Shown: positions 18,220-26,866 of the stretch, piece by piece
How the letters are laid out: each line of letters starts with the position of its first letter
How positions within the stretch are numbered: the first letter of the stretch is position 1
NCBI RefSeq assembly: GCF_016811915.1
Contig: NZ_CP069127.1
Coordinates: forward strand, 165,001-207,500
Source of the DNA: Brevibacillus choshinensis
GTDB taxonomy: Bacteria > Bacillota > Bacilli > Brevibacillales > Brevibacillaceae
Length of the DNA stretch: 42,500 nucleotides
Reading direction: 5' to 3'
Position numbers and translations under genes: made by a program
Notes under the pieces: generated by a model
What the model saw: the letters and a program-made list of their open reading frames with translations, nothing else
Database searches by the model: none
Told to the model about the DNA's origin: nothing

Positions 18220-18635
18220 TGGGACAACTTATTGCCGTCATTTTACATATCATGGTGATACTTCTCGTTCCTCTGGGGATCCTGCAGACTCATACGGTGA
18301 TCCAGGCCAAAAATGAATTGCTGGAGGTAAGTGCGTCAGCGGTGAAATACGTGAGCAATCACGGGGGAACCAATGAAGCCACAGTCGAGCAAAAGGTACG
18401 AGAGCTGATATCAAGCGAGCTGGCAGAAAAACAGATGTCGCTGGTTGGACAAGAGTTGGATGTGAGTATTACCCGGACACGTTCGGCAGATCCAGCCCTT
18501 TGGAGCCACGAGGATGAATTTGTTCTGACGGTGGAGGCTCCGTTTCCACGGTTCACTTCGCTGATACCGATGCCAGGGGAAAAGCTGCGGGTAATCCGGC
18601 AGGGGACGATCAATGTTATGGACTACGATTTGTAA
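18219..18635 (+). CDS. Pilin-like single-span membrane protein
   Basis: The 138-residue protein has an N-terminal hydrophobic helix (about 4-24) followed by TVIQAKNELLEVSASAVKYV and a predominantly polar domain. The general shape resembles the DUF4320/TadE-like accessory proteins seen in Gram-positive Tad loci; this is a resemblance, not a confirmed match. No Glu+5 signal is visible. The ATG overlaps the stop of microprotein D (TGATG). Confidence 0.65.
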   Translation: MGQLIAVILHIMVILLVPLGILQTHTVIQAKNELLEVSASAVKYVSNHGGTNEATVEQKVRELISSELAEKQMSLVGQELDVSITRTRSADPALWSHEDEFVLTVEAPFPRFTSLIPMPGEKLRVIRQGTINVMDYDL

Positions 18636-18694
18636 AAAAAAGCGACCTGTAGAAACGGGCAGAAGGGGAGGCGATCTGTACGGGTATCAATGTC

Positions 18695-19273
18695 TTGTCC
18701 ATTTCGTCGATCCTTTTCTTTCTGCTGGTAGGGATATTTGTTGTAGATACGGATATCGCGATGCAAAAGAAGACGGAAGTGAAAATGCTGCTGGAGCTGG
18801 CTAATCATCATGCAACATTTGCCGTCGATCCGATCCTCAAGACAGAGGGTGTCATCGATCTGCTAGAAGACCAGGCGCTGGAGCGGTTCGAGGCGCGAAT
18901 GCATGAAAACGGCGGTTATCGCCGCGAGCGACAAGCTTTTCTTCCTGCCGGCAACAGTATTACGACAGATCCACTGATCTTCACCCGATACTATGTGGAC
19001 TTTCGCGCGTGGCGGCAGGATCTGGAGCTGCGCTTGCGTTACAATGGAAACGCACTAGTGCTGGAGCGGGCTATGCCTGGGGCAATGCGGCCTGGGGGTG
19101 GTCGATTGCAGATATCAGTCATCACGGAGGAGGGAGAAGAACTGTGCTTGGCACCGAAAACGATGGTGGGTCCATCCCATGTGGTTGTAGCATTTGTGGA
19201 AGAGCGTCCCTTTCTTCCGATGCTTCCGTCCCATGCGTTTCCTGTCGTATCAGTAGAAGAATTGAAACATTAG
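18695..19273 (+). CDS. Single-span membrane protein, last gene of the divergent cluster (start uncertain)
   Basis: From TTG 18695 the product is 192 residues with an N-terminal membrane helix (SSILFFLLVGIFVVDTDIA), then a soluble domain with beta-rich C-terminal half. It resembles the other minor subunits in layout only. The start is problematic: a near-perfect Shine-Dalgarno (AGAAGGGGAGGCGATC, 18661-18676) sits too far upstream of TTG 18695. The frame has no ATG/GTG/TTG between the in-frame TAG at 18650 and 18695. ACG at 18680 is at ideal spacing and would extend the protein by five residues. Confidence 0.65.
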   Translation: MSISSILFFLLVGIFVVDTDIAMQKKTEVKMLLELANHHATFAVDPILKTEGVIDLLEDQALERFEARMHENGGYRRERQAFLPAGNSITTDPLIFTRYYVDFRAWRQDLELRLRYNGNALVLERAMPGAMRPGGGRLQISVITEEGEELCLAPKTMVGPSHVVVAFVEERPFLPMLPSHAFPVVSVEELKH

Positions 19274-19282
19274 TCTGAGTTA

Positions 19283-19312
19283 TTTACAAATTATGAATTT
19301 CTTTGGTACTAT
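19283..19312 (+). promoter_or_regulatory. SigA-type promoter for the DUF3870-like gene
   Basis: TTTACA and TACTAT (5/6 matches each) are separated by 18 bases, placing the transcript start about 90 bases before the GTG at 19411. Confidence 0.6.
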
Positions 19313-19410
19313 GTAGGAAAGCGCTTAGCCAGCTTGCGATTGTAAGGAAGTAGCTCTCCGAACGTCTCGCATGGCCGGCCTTTTAAGTGCTACAAGGTGA
19401 GGTTTTCGAA

Positions 19411-19749
19411 GTGTTTGACAAAGATACCATTTATATCGTTGGCGATGCTCAGTCTTCTTCCAACAATCCGATCACACAGCAGTTCAGCGCATTTTTTATT
19501 GGATTGGTTGTCGATACGTCAAATGACAAGATCGTCGATGCAGCCTGTTCTTCTACAGTTCAGCTGACATCTGATTTCGCCAGATCTATTTTTATTGGCC
19601 ACTCGATTCTGGCATCTGATGAGATTGGAGAAGAAATTCGTTATCGGTATTTTGGATCTTCCCAAAAGACATTGATTGCAGCGTTTAAAGACGCACAAAA
19701 GAAGTACAAACAGGCTATTTCCGTCCGAACCAAGACAGAGGTGCGGTAA
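19411..19749 (+). CDS. DUF3870-like protein of unknown function
   Basis: The 112-residue soluble protein contains TIYIVGDAQSSSNNPITQQ and later CSSTVQLTSDF, FIGHSIL, YFGSSQKTLIAAFKDAQKKY. This pattern matches my memory of the DUF3870 family, which is common in Firmicutes and has no established function. GTG at 19411 has AAGGTGAGG with 8-nt spacing and is preferred over an upstream in-frame GTG at 19387. It is monocistronic: own promoter before it and a terminator after it. Confidence 0.78.
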   Translation: MFDKDTIYIVGDAQSSSNNPITQQFSAFFIGLVVDTSNDKIVDAACSSTVQLTSDFARSIFIGHSILASDEIGEEIRYRYFGSSQKTLIAAFKDAQKKYKQAISVRTKTEVR

Positions 19750-19800
19750 ATAGTACATAGGCTGCTTTATTTATTCGTATGCACGGCATACACGTAAGTA

Positions 19801-19851
19801 AAACCCAGCAAATGCCACCGTCGTGTTGAGCATTTTGCTGGGTTTTTGTTT
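19801..19851 (+). terminator. Terminator after the DUF3870-like gene
   Basis: AACCCAGCAAATG pairs with CATTTTGCTGGGTT (one bulged base) and is followed by five T residues. The 135 bases from here to the dppB start show no confident promoter. Confidence 0.85.
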
Positions 19852-19986
19852 ATTGTGGTGCACATGCATCTCGGTCGCCCACCCAAGGGCAGACTCGTCC
19901 ACGAATCTTGCCATTCTGTTCCGCCAACCTGCAGCAACCCATCCACGCTGTTCTACCAGAATGATTGTCTAGAAGGAGGAGATTCC

Positions 19987-20925
19987 TTGCTATCATTTGT
20001 TTTTCGCAGATTTATCTCCATGCTCGTTACTCTTTGGCTCATCATTACCCTGACCTTCTTCCTCATGCATGCGGTACCTGGATCTCCTTTTGAAAAGGAT
20101 GGGAAAGGGCTGAATGAGGCAGTGGCAGCCAACCTGAATGCCTACTACAACCTGGATAAGCCTCTCATTGTCCAGTATGGGTTGTATCTCAAGCAGCTCG
20201 TTCAATTCGATCTGGGACCGTCTATCGCGAACAGCTCGGATACGGTAAACAAAATGATAGCCCGCGGATTTCCAGTCTCGTTTCAGCTCGGGGTTGTCGC
20301 CATTCTCTTTGCGATCATAACAGGGATTGCGCTCGGTGTGATCGCTGCATTGCGGCATAACCGGCTGATTGACTACCTCGCAATGATCATCGCCGTTGTC
20401 GGGATATCGGTTCCGAGCTTTGTCGTCGCTTCTCTTTTGATCAAATATTTGGCGGTGGAGTGGAAGCTGTTGCCGACAGCCACTTGGGGTACCTGGCAGC
20501 ACGTGATCATGCCCGCGCTTGCTCTGGCATTCGGCCCGATTGCCATCATTGCCCGCCTCACCCGTACGAACATGCTGGAGGTATTGACCCAGGAGTACAT
20601 CGAAACCGCACGGGCAAAAGGCTTGTCACCCGCGACGATTGTATTCAAGCACGCCTTGCGCAATGCGATTTTGCCAGTTGTGACTCTGCTTGGGGCGCTC
20701 ATTGCGAACGTACTGACGGGTAGCTTTGTTATCGAAAAGATCTTTGCGATTCCGGGTATGGGCAAGTACTTTGTGGCGGGGATCAACAACCGCGATTATT
20801 CCGTCATTATGGGAACCACCGTTTTCTACAGTGCCTTGCTCATTTTCATGATGTTCGTCGTGGATGTCCTGTACGGCATCATTGATCCGCGAATCAAGTT
20901 CCACGGAAAGGAGAGCGAAGGATGA
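19987..20925 (+). CDS. dppB: DppB/OppB-type peptide ABC transporter permease
   Basis: This is one of two membrane permeases of a peptide importer. The 312-residue product has an N-terminal span (FISMLVTLWLIITLTFFLMH), the typical AVPGSPFE stretch and five more spans. The EAA-type cytoplasmic loop ETARAKGLSPATIVFKHALR lies near residues 205-224. The start is TTG 19987, 5-7 nt after AGAAGGAGGAG; the frame remains open upstream to 19846 but the leader-like extension is unlikely. It opens a dppBCDE-ykfBCD-type operon and overlaps dppC by 4 bases. Confidence 0.9.
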   Translation: MLSFVFRRFISMLVTLWLIITLTFFLMHAVPGSPFEKDGKGLNEAVAANLNAYYNLDKPLIVQYGLYLKQLVQFDLGPSIANSSDTVNKMIARGFPVSFQLGVVAILFAIITGIALGVIAALRHNRLIDYLAMIIAVVGISVPSFVVASLLIKYLAVEWKLLPTATWGTWQHVIMPALALAFGPIAIIARLTRTNMLEVLTQEYIETARAKGLSPATIVFKHALRNAILPVVTLLGALIANVLTGSFVIEKIFAIPGMGKYFVAGINNRDYSVIMGTTVFYSALLIFMMFVVDVLYGIIDPRIKFHGKESEG

Positions 20926-21839
20926 TTGTTTCTGATGAATTGTTTGTCCCGATGAGAAAAGACAGCTCCAATACGGAAGCGATTGTACGACCTCAACTGA
21001 CCTATTGGCAGGGAGCGTGGCTCCGGCTCCGCGGCAACAAACTGGCGCTGGCAGGACTCGTCATCATTATTTTGCTGGGTGCTATGGCGCTTGTCGGTCC
21101 GATGATTTCCGGTCATGACTATGCCAAGCAGTCCATCATCACCAAAAACAAAGGACCTTCCGATACGTACTGGTTTGGGACCGATGAATTTGGTCGTGAT
21201 GTCTTTACACGCGTATGGTACGGTGCGCGCATTTCTCTATTCGTAGGCCTGATGGCTGCACTGATCGATTTCTTTATTGGTGTCTTGTACGGAGGGATTT
21301 CCGGTTACATGGGTGGCCGGGTAGACAATATCATGATGCGATTCATTGATATTTTGTACGGTCTTCCTTATCTGCTTGTCGTCATTTTGCTGATGGTCGT
21401 GATGGGACCTGGGCTATTGACCATTATCGTTGCTCTCAGTGCGACGGGATGGATCGGTATGGCCCGCACGATTCGCGGTCAGGTGCTGCAAATGAAAAAC
21501 TCGGAGTACGTGCTGGCTGCAAAGACCATGGGAGCAAAGCCTTTCTACATCATTCGCAAGCATTTGCTGCCAAACACGATCGGGATCATCATCGTGTACG
21601 TGACTCTGTCAGTTCCTACTGCCATTTTCTCGGAAGCCTTTCTCAGCTTCCTCGGTCTCGGGGTTCAGGCTCCGCAAGCGAGCTGGGGCGTAATGGCCAA
21701 CGACGGGCTGTCGACCATTTTGTCGGGTCACTGGTGGAGACTCTTCTTCCCGGCTTTCTTCATATCCTTGACGATGCTTGCGTTCAACGTTCTCGGTGAC
21801 GGTTTGCGGGATGCGTTCGATCCGAAGTCAGGGAGGTAG
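20922..21839 (+). CDS. dppC: DppC/OppC-type peptide ABC transporter permease
   Basis: The 305-residue permease partner has the OppC N-terminal cytoplasmic segment, a first span near residues 43-63 (LAGLVIIILLGAMALVGPM), the WFGTDEFGRDVFTRVWYGAR motif typical of DppC (about 84-103), and an EAA loop YVLAAKTMGAKPFYIIRKHL near 190-209. The GLGVQAPQASWG segment near the C-terminus is also characteristic. It starts in ATGA overlapping dppB and ends 6 bases before dppD. Confidence 0.92.
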   Translation: MIVSDELFVPMRKDSSNTEAIVRPQLTYWQGAWLRLRGNKLALAGLVIIILLGAMALVGPMISGHDYAKQSIITKNKGPSDTYWFGTDEFGRDVFTRVWYGARISLFVGLMAALIDFFIGVLYGGISGYMGGRVDNIMMRFIDILYGLPYLLVVILLMVVMGPGLLTIIVALSATGWIGMARTIRGQVLQMKNSEYVLAAKTMGAKPFYIIRKHLLPNTIGIIIVYVTLSVPTAIFSEAFLSFLGLGVQAPQASWGVMANDGLSTILSGHWWRLFFPAFFISLTMLAFNVLGDGLRDAFDPKSGR

Positions 21840-21845
21840 GTCAAC

Positions 21846-22871
21846 ATGGAAAAGCGGGAAACATTGCTGGAAGTAAACGGATTGCGCGTGGTATTCAAAA
21901 CACACGGTGGGGAAGTCAATGCGGTCAGGGATGTCACCTTCTCCTTGAAAAAAGGGGAGACACTCGCAATCGTTGGTGAGTCTGGCTGTGGGAAGAGCGT
22001 CACCGCCAAGAGCATTATGAGGCTGGTGCCTGAGCATATCGGAAAAATCGCAGGAGGAAGCATCCTCTTCAAGGGAAAAGATTTGGCGAAGCTGCCTGAA
22101 AAGGAAATGCGGGAAATGCGCGGCTCCGAGATCTCGATGATCTTTCAGGATGCGATGACATCGTTGAACCCGACGATCTCCATCGGAGAGCAGATCATGG
22201 AGGGTATTATCCGGCATCAAAAGGTCTCCAAGGCGGAAGCCAAACGACAAGCCATCGAAATCTTGCATCTGGTGGGAATCGCGAATCCAGAGAGCCGATT
22301 GAAACAATATTTGCATCAATTCAGCGGCGGGATGCGGCAGCGGATTATGATTGCGATCGCACTGGTGTGCAAGCCGTCCATTCTGATCGCCGATGAGCCG
22401 ACTACAGCGCTGGATGTGACGATTCAGGCCCAAATAATCGACTTGTTCAAAAGCATTCAAGAAAAGACGGGTGTCTCGATCATCATCATCACGCATGACT
22501 TGGGGGTAGTAGCCAAGATTGCGGACCGAGTCAACGTCATGTACGCCGGTAAAGTGGTGGAGTCCGGTCCGGTGAGTGACATTTTCTACAATCCGCAGCA
22601 CCCCTACACAAAAGGATTGCTCGCTTCCATGCCGCGACTGGATGCGGATCGCGCTATTCCGCTGAGTCCCATCCCGGGTACGCCTCCCGATTTGTTTGCG
22701 CCTCCACCCGGCTGTGCCTTCGCCGCACGCTGTGATTACGCGCTGGAGGTATGCCGCAACTACCAGCCGGCTGAGACAAATGTCCATGGAAGCCATGCAG
22801 TCTCCTGTTGGCTCCAGGATCCGCGGGCGAAAAAAATGCTGGCTGCCATGCAGGCACCGACAGGAACCTGA
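21846..22871 (+). CDS. dppD: DppD/OppD-type peptide ABC transporter ATPase
   Basis: The 341-residue ATPase has Walker A GESGCGKS (44-51), Q-loop MIFQDAMTSLNP (about 99), signature FSGGMRQR (about 159), Walker B ILIADEPTTALD (about 179) and H-loop ITHDLG. The C-terminal oligopeptide-transporter extension with CAFAARCDYALEVC carries a Cys pattern found in many OppD/DppD proteins, some of which bind an iron-sulfur cluster. It pairs with the ATPase at 26867. Confidence 0.93.
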   Translation: MEKRETLLEVNGLRVVFKTHGGEVNAVRDVTFSLKKGETLAIVGESGCGKSVTAKSIMRLVPEHIGKIAGGSILFKGKDLAKLPEKEMREMRGSEISMIFQDAMTSLNPTISIGEQIMEGIIRHQKVSKAEAKRQAIEILHLVGIANPESRLKQYLHQFSGGMRQRIMIAIALVCKPSILIADEPTTALDVTIQAQIIDLFKSIQEKTGVSIIIITHDLGVVAKIADRVNVMYAGKVVESGPVSDIFYNPQHPYTKGLLASMPRLDADRAIPLSPIPGTPPDLFAPPPGCAFAARCDYALEVCRNYQPAETNVHGSHAVSCWLQDPRAKKMLAAMQAPTGT

Positions 22872-23016
22872 TCTCCATCGGTTCATCGTTGCGAGTGATG
22901 CTTGGGAGCAGGCTGACCCAAGGTTCAAGCAGTGGTTGATTCTGTGTAAAAGAGGGTGTCGTCTTACGGCGCTATCCTTTTACGACATATAAAAAAGTAT
23001 AAGGGGGAAGAAAACA

Positions 23017-24669
23017 GTGAAAAAATTATCTACACTCCTGTTGTCTGCTTCATTGGCTGCTTCCATGCTGATCGCTGGATGTTCATCCGGCCAGCCAGCG
23101 AACAACGCGGCACCGCCAGCTGCCAACAATCAAACGGCTCCAACGCCACAGGATCAAGCAGCCAAGCTCTTGCTCTTGAACAACATCAAGGAACCGACTT
23201 CCTTGGATCCGCCGATTGGTTTTGACGAGCCATCCTACAACATTTTGAACAACCTGATGGAAGGGTTGACCCGTCTGGATGCTGACCAAAAGCCTCAGCC
23301 TGCAGCAGCGACAGAATGGCAGATCTCTCCGGATGGAAAAGTCTACACCTTTAAACTCCGTGACAACAAATGGACCAATGGAGATCCGGTAACAGCACAA
23401 GATTTCGAATACGCATGGAAACGCATGCTCGATCCAAAGCTGGCATCATCCGCAGCTCCTCTCGCTTACATTATTGAAGGAGCAGAAGCGTACAACAGCG
23501 GTAAAGGTTCGGCTGATGACGTAAAAGTCAAAGCATTGGATGACAAGACACTGGAAGTTACTTTGGCGCAGCCTGCTTCCTGGACACTCTTGCTCGCTTC
23601 CAATCCAGCTTTCTTCCCTGTGCATAAAGCAACGGATCAAAAAGATCCAAAATGGGCAGCAGAAGCGTCTACTTTTGTAGGAAATGGACCATTTAAGCTG
23701 ACTGAATGGGCACATGACAGCGAATTGAAAATGATGAAAAACGAGAACTACTGGGATGCGGCAAACGTGACCCTCGCTGGTGCCGTTTGGAAAATGATTG
23801 ACGATGAAAATACCGAGTACCAAATGTTCACCAATGAAGAGCTGCACAGAACGACGACTGTTCCTGCTGACATGGCAGACCAGCTGTTCAAAGATGGAAA
23901 AGTCTTGGTGAAAGACGGAGCGGGTACGGAGCTCTATCGCTTCAACGTAACCAAAGAGCCATTCGACAACAAAAATATCCGTAAAGCGTTCAGCATGGCG
24001 ATTGATCGTCAAACCCTGGTAGATCTGGTGCTGATGCGCAAACAAAAGCCAGCTACCGGTTTCGTTTCCTATGGTCTTCCTGATGCAAACGGAGCGGGTC
24101 AGTTCCGTGAAGTAGGCGGCGACCTCACTAAATTCGATCCAGCAGAAGCGAAAAAACTGTTGGAACAAGGCATGAAAGAAAAAGGCTACACCCAATTGCC
24201 AGAAGTGACGCTGACTTATCGCAGCGGAACCAACTACGAGAAAACAGCGCAAGCCCTGCAAGAAATGTTCAAGCAAAACCTCGGTGTTGATGTGAAGCTC
24301 CAAAAGGTAGAAGGTAAAGTGCTCACGGACATGCAAAAGCAACTGCAATTCCAGCTGGCGCGCTCTTCCTGGCTGCCTGATTTCGGTGACGCAATCAACT
24401 TCCTGGACATCTTCCAAACAAAGAGCCCAAGCAACCGTACGGGCTGGAGCAATGCTCAATTTGACAAGCTGATTCAGGATGCGTATAAAGAGGCGGATGA
24501 TACAAAGCGTATCCAAATGCTGCATGACGCAGAGAAAATCTTGCTGGACGAAGCTCCGATCGCACCATTGTACTTCTACAACACATCCTTGCTGCAAAGC
24601 GACAAGGTTAGCGGAATCGAGAGCACATCTCTCAGCTACACTGACTTGAGAAAGGCTGTTGTGAAGTAA
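23017..24669 (+). CDS. dppE: Peptide-binding lipoprotein (DppE/OppA family)
   Basis: The 550-residue solute-binding protein has a lipoprotein signal peptide with lipobox LIAGC (Cys22), a low-complexity Ala/Asn/Pro linker and an SBP_bac_5 domain (DQKPQPAAATEWQISPDGK and YTFKLRDNKWTNGDPVTAQD are typical). It should be anchored on the outer membrane face and deliver peptides to DppBC. GTG start follows AAGGGGGAAG. A 145-base gap with an imperfect hairpin (22946-22983) separates it from dppD, which may let it be expressed differently. Codon use is strongly biased, fitting high expression. Confidence 0.93.
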   Translation: MKKLSTLLLSASLAASMLIAGCSSGQPANNAAPPAANNQTAPTPQDQAAKLLLLNNIKEPTSLDPPIGFDEPSYNILNNLMEGLTRLDADQKPQPAAATEWQISPDGKVYTFKLRDNKWTNGDPVTAQDFEYAWKRMLDPKLASSAAPLAYIIEGAEAYNSGKGSADDVKVKALDDKTLEVTLAQPASWTLLLASNPAFFPVHKATDQKDPKWAAEASTFVGNGPFKLTEWAHDSELKMMKNENYWDAANVTLAGAVWKMIDDENTEYQMFTNEELHRTTTVPADMADQLFKDGKVLVKDGAGTELYRFNVTKEPFDNKNIRKAFSMAIDRQTLVDLVLMRKQKPATGFVSYGLPDANGAGQFREVGGDLTKFDPAEAKKLLEQGMKEKGYTQLPEVTLTYRSGTNYEKTAQALQEMFKQNLGVDVKLQKVEGKVLTDMQKQLQFQLARSSWLPDFGDAINFLDIFQTKSPSNRTGWSNAQFDKLIQDAYKEADDTKRIQMLHDAEKILLDEAPIAPLYFYNTSLLQSDKVSGIESTSLSYTDLRKAVVK

Positions 24670-24680
24670 ATAGCAATTGC

Positions 24681-24727
24681 CGGGAGAAGTCATTTCCGTG
24701 TAAATGGAATGACTCTCCCCCTTTTTT
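24681..24727 (+). terminator. Terminator after dppE
   Basis: GGGAGAAGTCATTTCC pairs with GGAATGACTCTCCC with one bulge, followed by CC and six T residues. It may be partly read through to the ykf genes. Confidence 0.88.
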
Positions 24728-24822
24728 GCTGATTGTTTTAATGGTGCTATAATAAATTATGTTTTTGTCAAACAAAATAGAAAAATCAACAAGAATAGCA
24801 CTATGAGAAGATGGAGGAAAAC

Positions 24823-25917
24823 ATGATTATTCAAGCCATCGAAGTAAAAAGAATTTCTGTTCCATTGAAAAAGCCATTTAAAACGGCGTTGCGCACGGTC
24901 CATAACTTGGAGTCCATCCTGGTCAAAATCACCTGCGACAACGGCATGGTGGGCTGGGGAGAAGCTGCCGCGACAGTTGTGATTACGGGTGACAGCATCG
25001 AGAGCATTGAATCTGCTATCTTGAATACCATGAAGCCGCAATTGATTGGATTGAATCTCGTTTCGTATGAGCAAGTCTTCCATACCCTGCATCAATCCAT
25101 GGTGGGCAATAGCAGCGCGAAAGCGGCGGTGGACATTGCCCTGTACGATTTGATTTCGCAACGCGCCGGGATGCCTTTGTACCAATTCCTCGGCGGATAT
25201 CGCCAACAGCTGGAGACCGACTACACCGTAAGCGTAAACTCACCCAAGGAGATGGGCGAGGATGCTGCTGCTTATTTGAAGGATGGCTTTAACGTTCTGA
25301 AGATCAAGGTGGGCAAGGATAACATCGAGGATGACATTTTGCGCATCCAGGAAATTCGCAAGGCAGTAGGCAATCAAGTGAAGATTCGTCTTGATGCCAA
25401 CCAGGGATGGAATGTCAAAGAAGCTGTTCGTTCGATTCGCAAAATGGAGGATATGGGTCTCGACATCGAGCTGATCGAGCAACCGGTGAAAGCTCATGAT
25501 CTGGAAGGGTTGAAAGTAGTGACGGATTCGGTAGATACACCGATCATGGCCGACGAAAGCGTCTTCTCACCAGCCCAAGCTTTGCAGGTTTTGCGTGACC
25601 GTGCTGCCGATCTGATCAATATCAAGCTGATGAAAGCGGGCGGAATTTTCAAGGCACAATTGATCAACCAAATGGCAGAAGAACATGGTATTCCATGCAT
25701 GGTTGGCAGCATGATCGAATCTCGCCTCGCCGTCTCGGCAGCCGCTCATTTTGCAGCCAGCAAGAAAAACATTACGCGCTTTGACTTTGATGCTCCACTT
25801 ATGCTCCTGCACGATGGCATTGATGGTGGCGTGACCTACGAGGGTCGAGTCATGACCATGCCGGATGCTCCAGGACTGGGGATTCGCTCTGTCAGCCTGT
25901 GGGAAGGGAGAGAATAA
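24823..25917 (+). CDS. ykfB: L-Ala-D/L-Glu epimerase (enolase superfamily)
   Basis: This enzyme interconverts L-Ala-D-Glu and L-Ala-L-Glu from murein peptides. The 364-residue protein has the muconate-lactonizing fold with the KxK catalytic pair K160/K162 (LKIKVGK), metal ligands Asp191 (RLDANQG), Glu219 (LIEQP) and Asp244 (MADES) and the second catalytic Lys268 (NIKLMKAGG). That residue set fits dipeptide epimerases. ATG at 24823 lies 5 nt after GGAGG; an in-frame ATG at 24811 contains the Shine-Dalgarno. Its place between dppE and an NlpC/P60 gene repeats the Bacillus subtilis dpp-ykf order. Confidence 0.92.
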   Translation: MIIQAIEVKRISVPLKKPFKTALRTVHNLESILVKITCDNGMVGWGEAAATVVITGDSIESIESAILNTMKPQLIGLNLVSYEQVFHTLHQSMVGNSSAKAAVDIALYDLISQRAGMPLYQFLGGYRQQLETDYTVSVNSPKEMGEDAAAYLKDGFNVLKIKVGKDNIEDDILRIQEIRKAVGNQVKIRLDANQGWNVKEAVRSIRKMEDMGLDIELIEQPVKAHDLEGLKVVTDSVDTPIMADESVFSPAQALQVLRDRAADLINIKLMKAGGIFKAQLINQMAEEHGIPCMVGSMIESRLAVSAAAHFAASKKNITRFDFDAPLMLLHDGIDGGVTYEGRVMTMPDAPGLGIRSVSLWEGRE

Positions 25918-25919
25918 TC

Positions 25920-26840
25920 ATGAAATCCGCAATTGTAGCCGTTTCCGTAGCGACGGTATGGACGAAGCCGGATTCTCCGCGTGACCTGGACCGAGCTGCA
26001 CTGACTGTCCCTGTGGACGCTCGCGGGTGGCTTGCTTCTCTCACCATCGAGGAGAAGCTTGGTTTTTACGACAACAACATGATTCAGACTCAGGCGCTGT
26101 TTGGGACGCGGGTCGAAGTAGAGGAAGAGCAAGGGGAATGGTCCCGTGTCCTGATTCCAGATCAATCCTGCAAGAAAAACGAGATTGGTTACCCGGGCTG
26201 GATTCCGTCCAACCAACTGGCTCCGTGGTCAGAAGCGTTTGACGTAAAAGAGGGCCAAAAGCTGGCGTTGGTGACCGCGTCGATTACCCACTTGTACACG
26301 ACGGATAAGCAAAAAGGGATCGAGCTGGCGTATTTGACCCGACTGCCGCTCCTCTCCGAAACGGCGGATAGCGTCATCGTAGCCACTCCATTCGGGGAAG
26401 GATTGCTTCGCAAAGAAGATGTGAAAATCGTTCAGGCAAACGAAGTGATCGAGGTCGCAGGAAATCGCGGCGTGGCGATTGTGGAGCACGGCAAACGATT
26501 CCTCGGACTGCCTTACCTGTGGGGCGGCATGTCCTCGTATGGATACGACTGCTCCGGCTTTGCCTACAATATGCATCGTTCCGTTGGCATTCAGATCCCT
26601 CGCGACGCATCGGATCAAGCGAGAGCTGGCCAACTGGTGGAAAAAGAAGATTTGCTCCCCGGCGACCTGCTATTCTTTGCCTTTGAAGAAGGAAAAGGCA
26701 GAGTCCATCACGTGGGCATTTACATGGGCGATCAGCAAATGATTCATTCACCTGATTCGAGAGGCGCGATCGAAATCGTCAAGCTCGATGACACTTACAG
26801 ACTGATCAAGGAGCATTGCATCTCGAGACGATACTGGTAA
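25920..26840 (+). CDS. ykfC: NlpC/P60 murein peptide endopeptidase (YkfC-like)
   Basis: The 306-residue protein has SH3-like N-terminal domains (about 1-170) and a C-terminal NlpC/P60 domain with catalytic Cys211 in GYDCSGF and His264 in HHVGIYMG. YkfC cleaves gamma-D-Glu-L-diamino acid bonds, releasing L-Ala-D-Glu for YkfB. No signal peptide is visible, which suits a cytoplasmic peptide-recycling role. ATG at 25920 starts 2 bases after ykfB; a GTG within ykfB (25899) is a less likely start. Confidence 0.91.
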   Translation: MKSAIVAVSVATVWTKPDSPRDLDRAALTVPVDARGWLASLTIEEKLGFYDNNMIQTQALFGTRVEVEEEQGEWSRVLIPDQSCKKNEIGYPGWIPSNQLAPWSEAFDVKEGQKLALVTASITHLYTTDKQKGIELAYLTRLPLLSETADSVIVATPFGEGLLRKEDVKIVQANEVIEVAGNRGVAIVEHGKRFLGLPYLWGGMSSYGYDCSGFAYNMHRSVGIQIPRDASDQARAGQLVEKEDLLPGDLLFFAFEEGKGRVHHVGIYMGDQQMIHSPDSRGAIEIVKLDDTYRLIKEHCISRRYW

Positions 26841-26866
26841 ACGGATAACGGGGGAGGAGTGGCCAG

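Noticed and set aside
21828..22928. 366-codon minus strand frame opposite dppD
   Set aside because: Shadow of a clear ABC ATPase with all motifs on the + strand; the His/Cys/Arg-rich composition is typical of antisense frames.
22946..22983. Terminator between dppD and dppE
   Set aside because: Only the outer 7 bp (GTAAAAG / CTTTTAC) pair well and no T run follows; mentioned with dppE but not called.
23446..24693. 415-codon minus strand frame opposite dppE
   Set aside because: Shadow caused by the biased codon use of the highly expressed binding protein gene.
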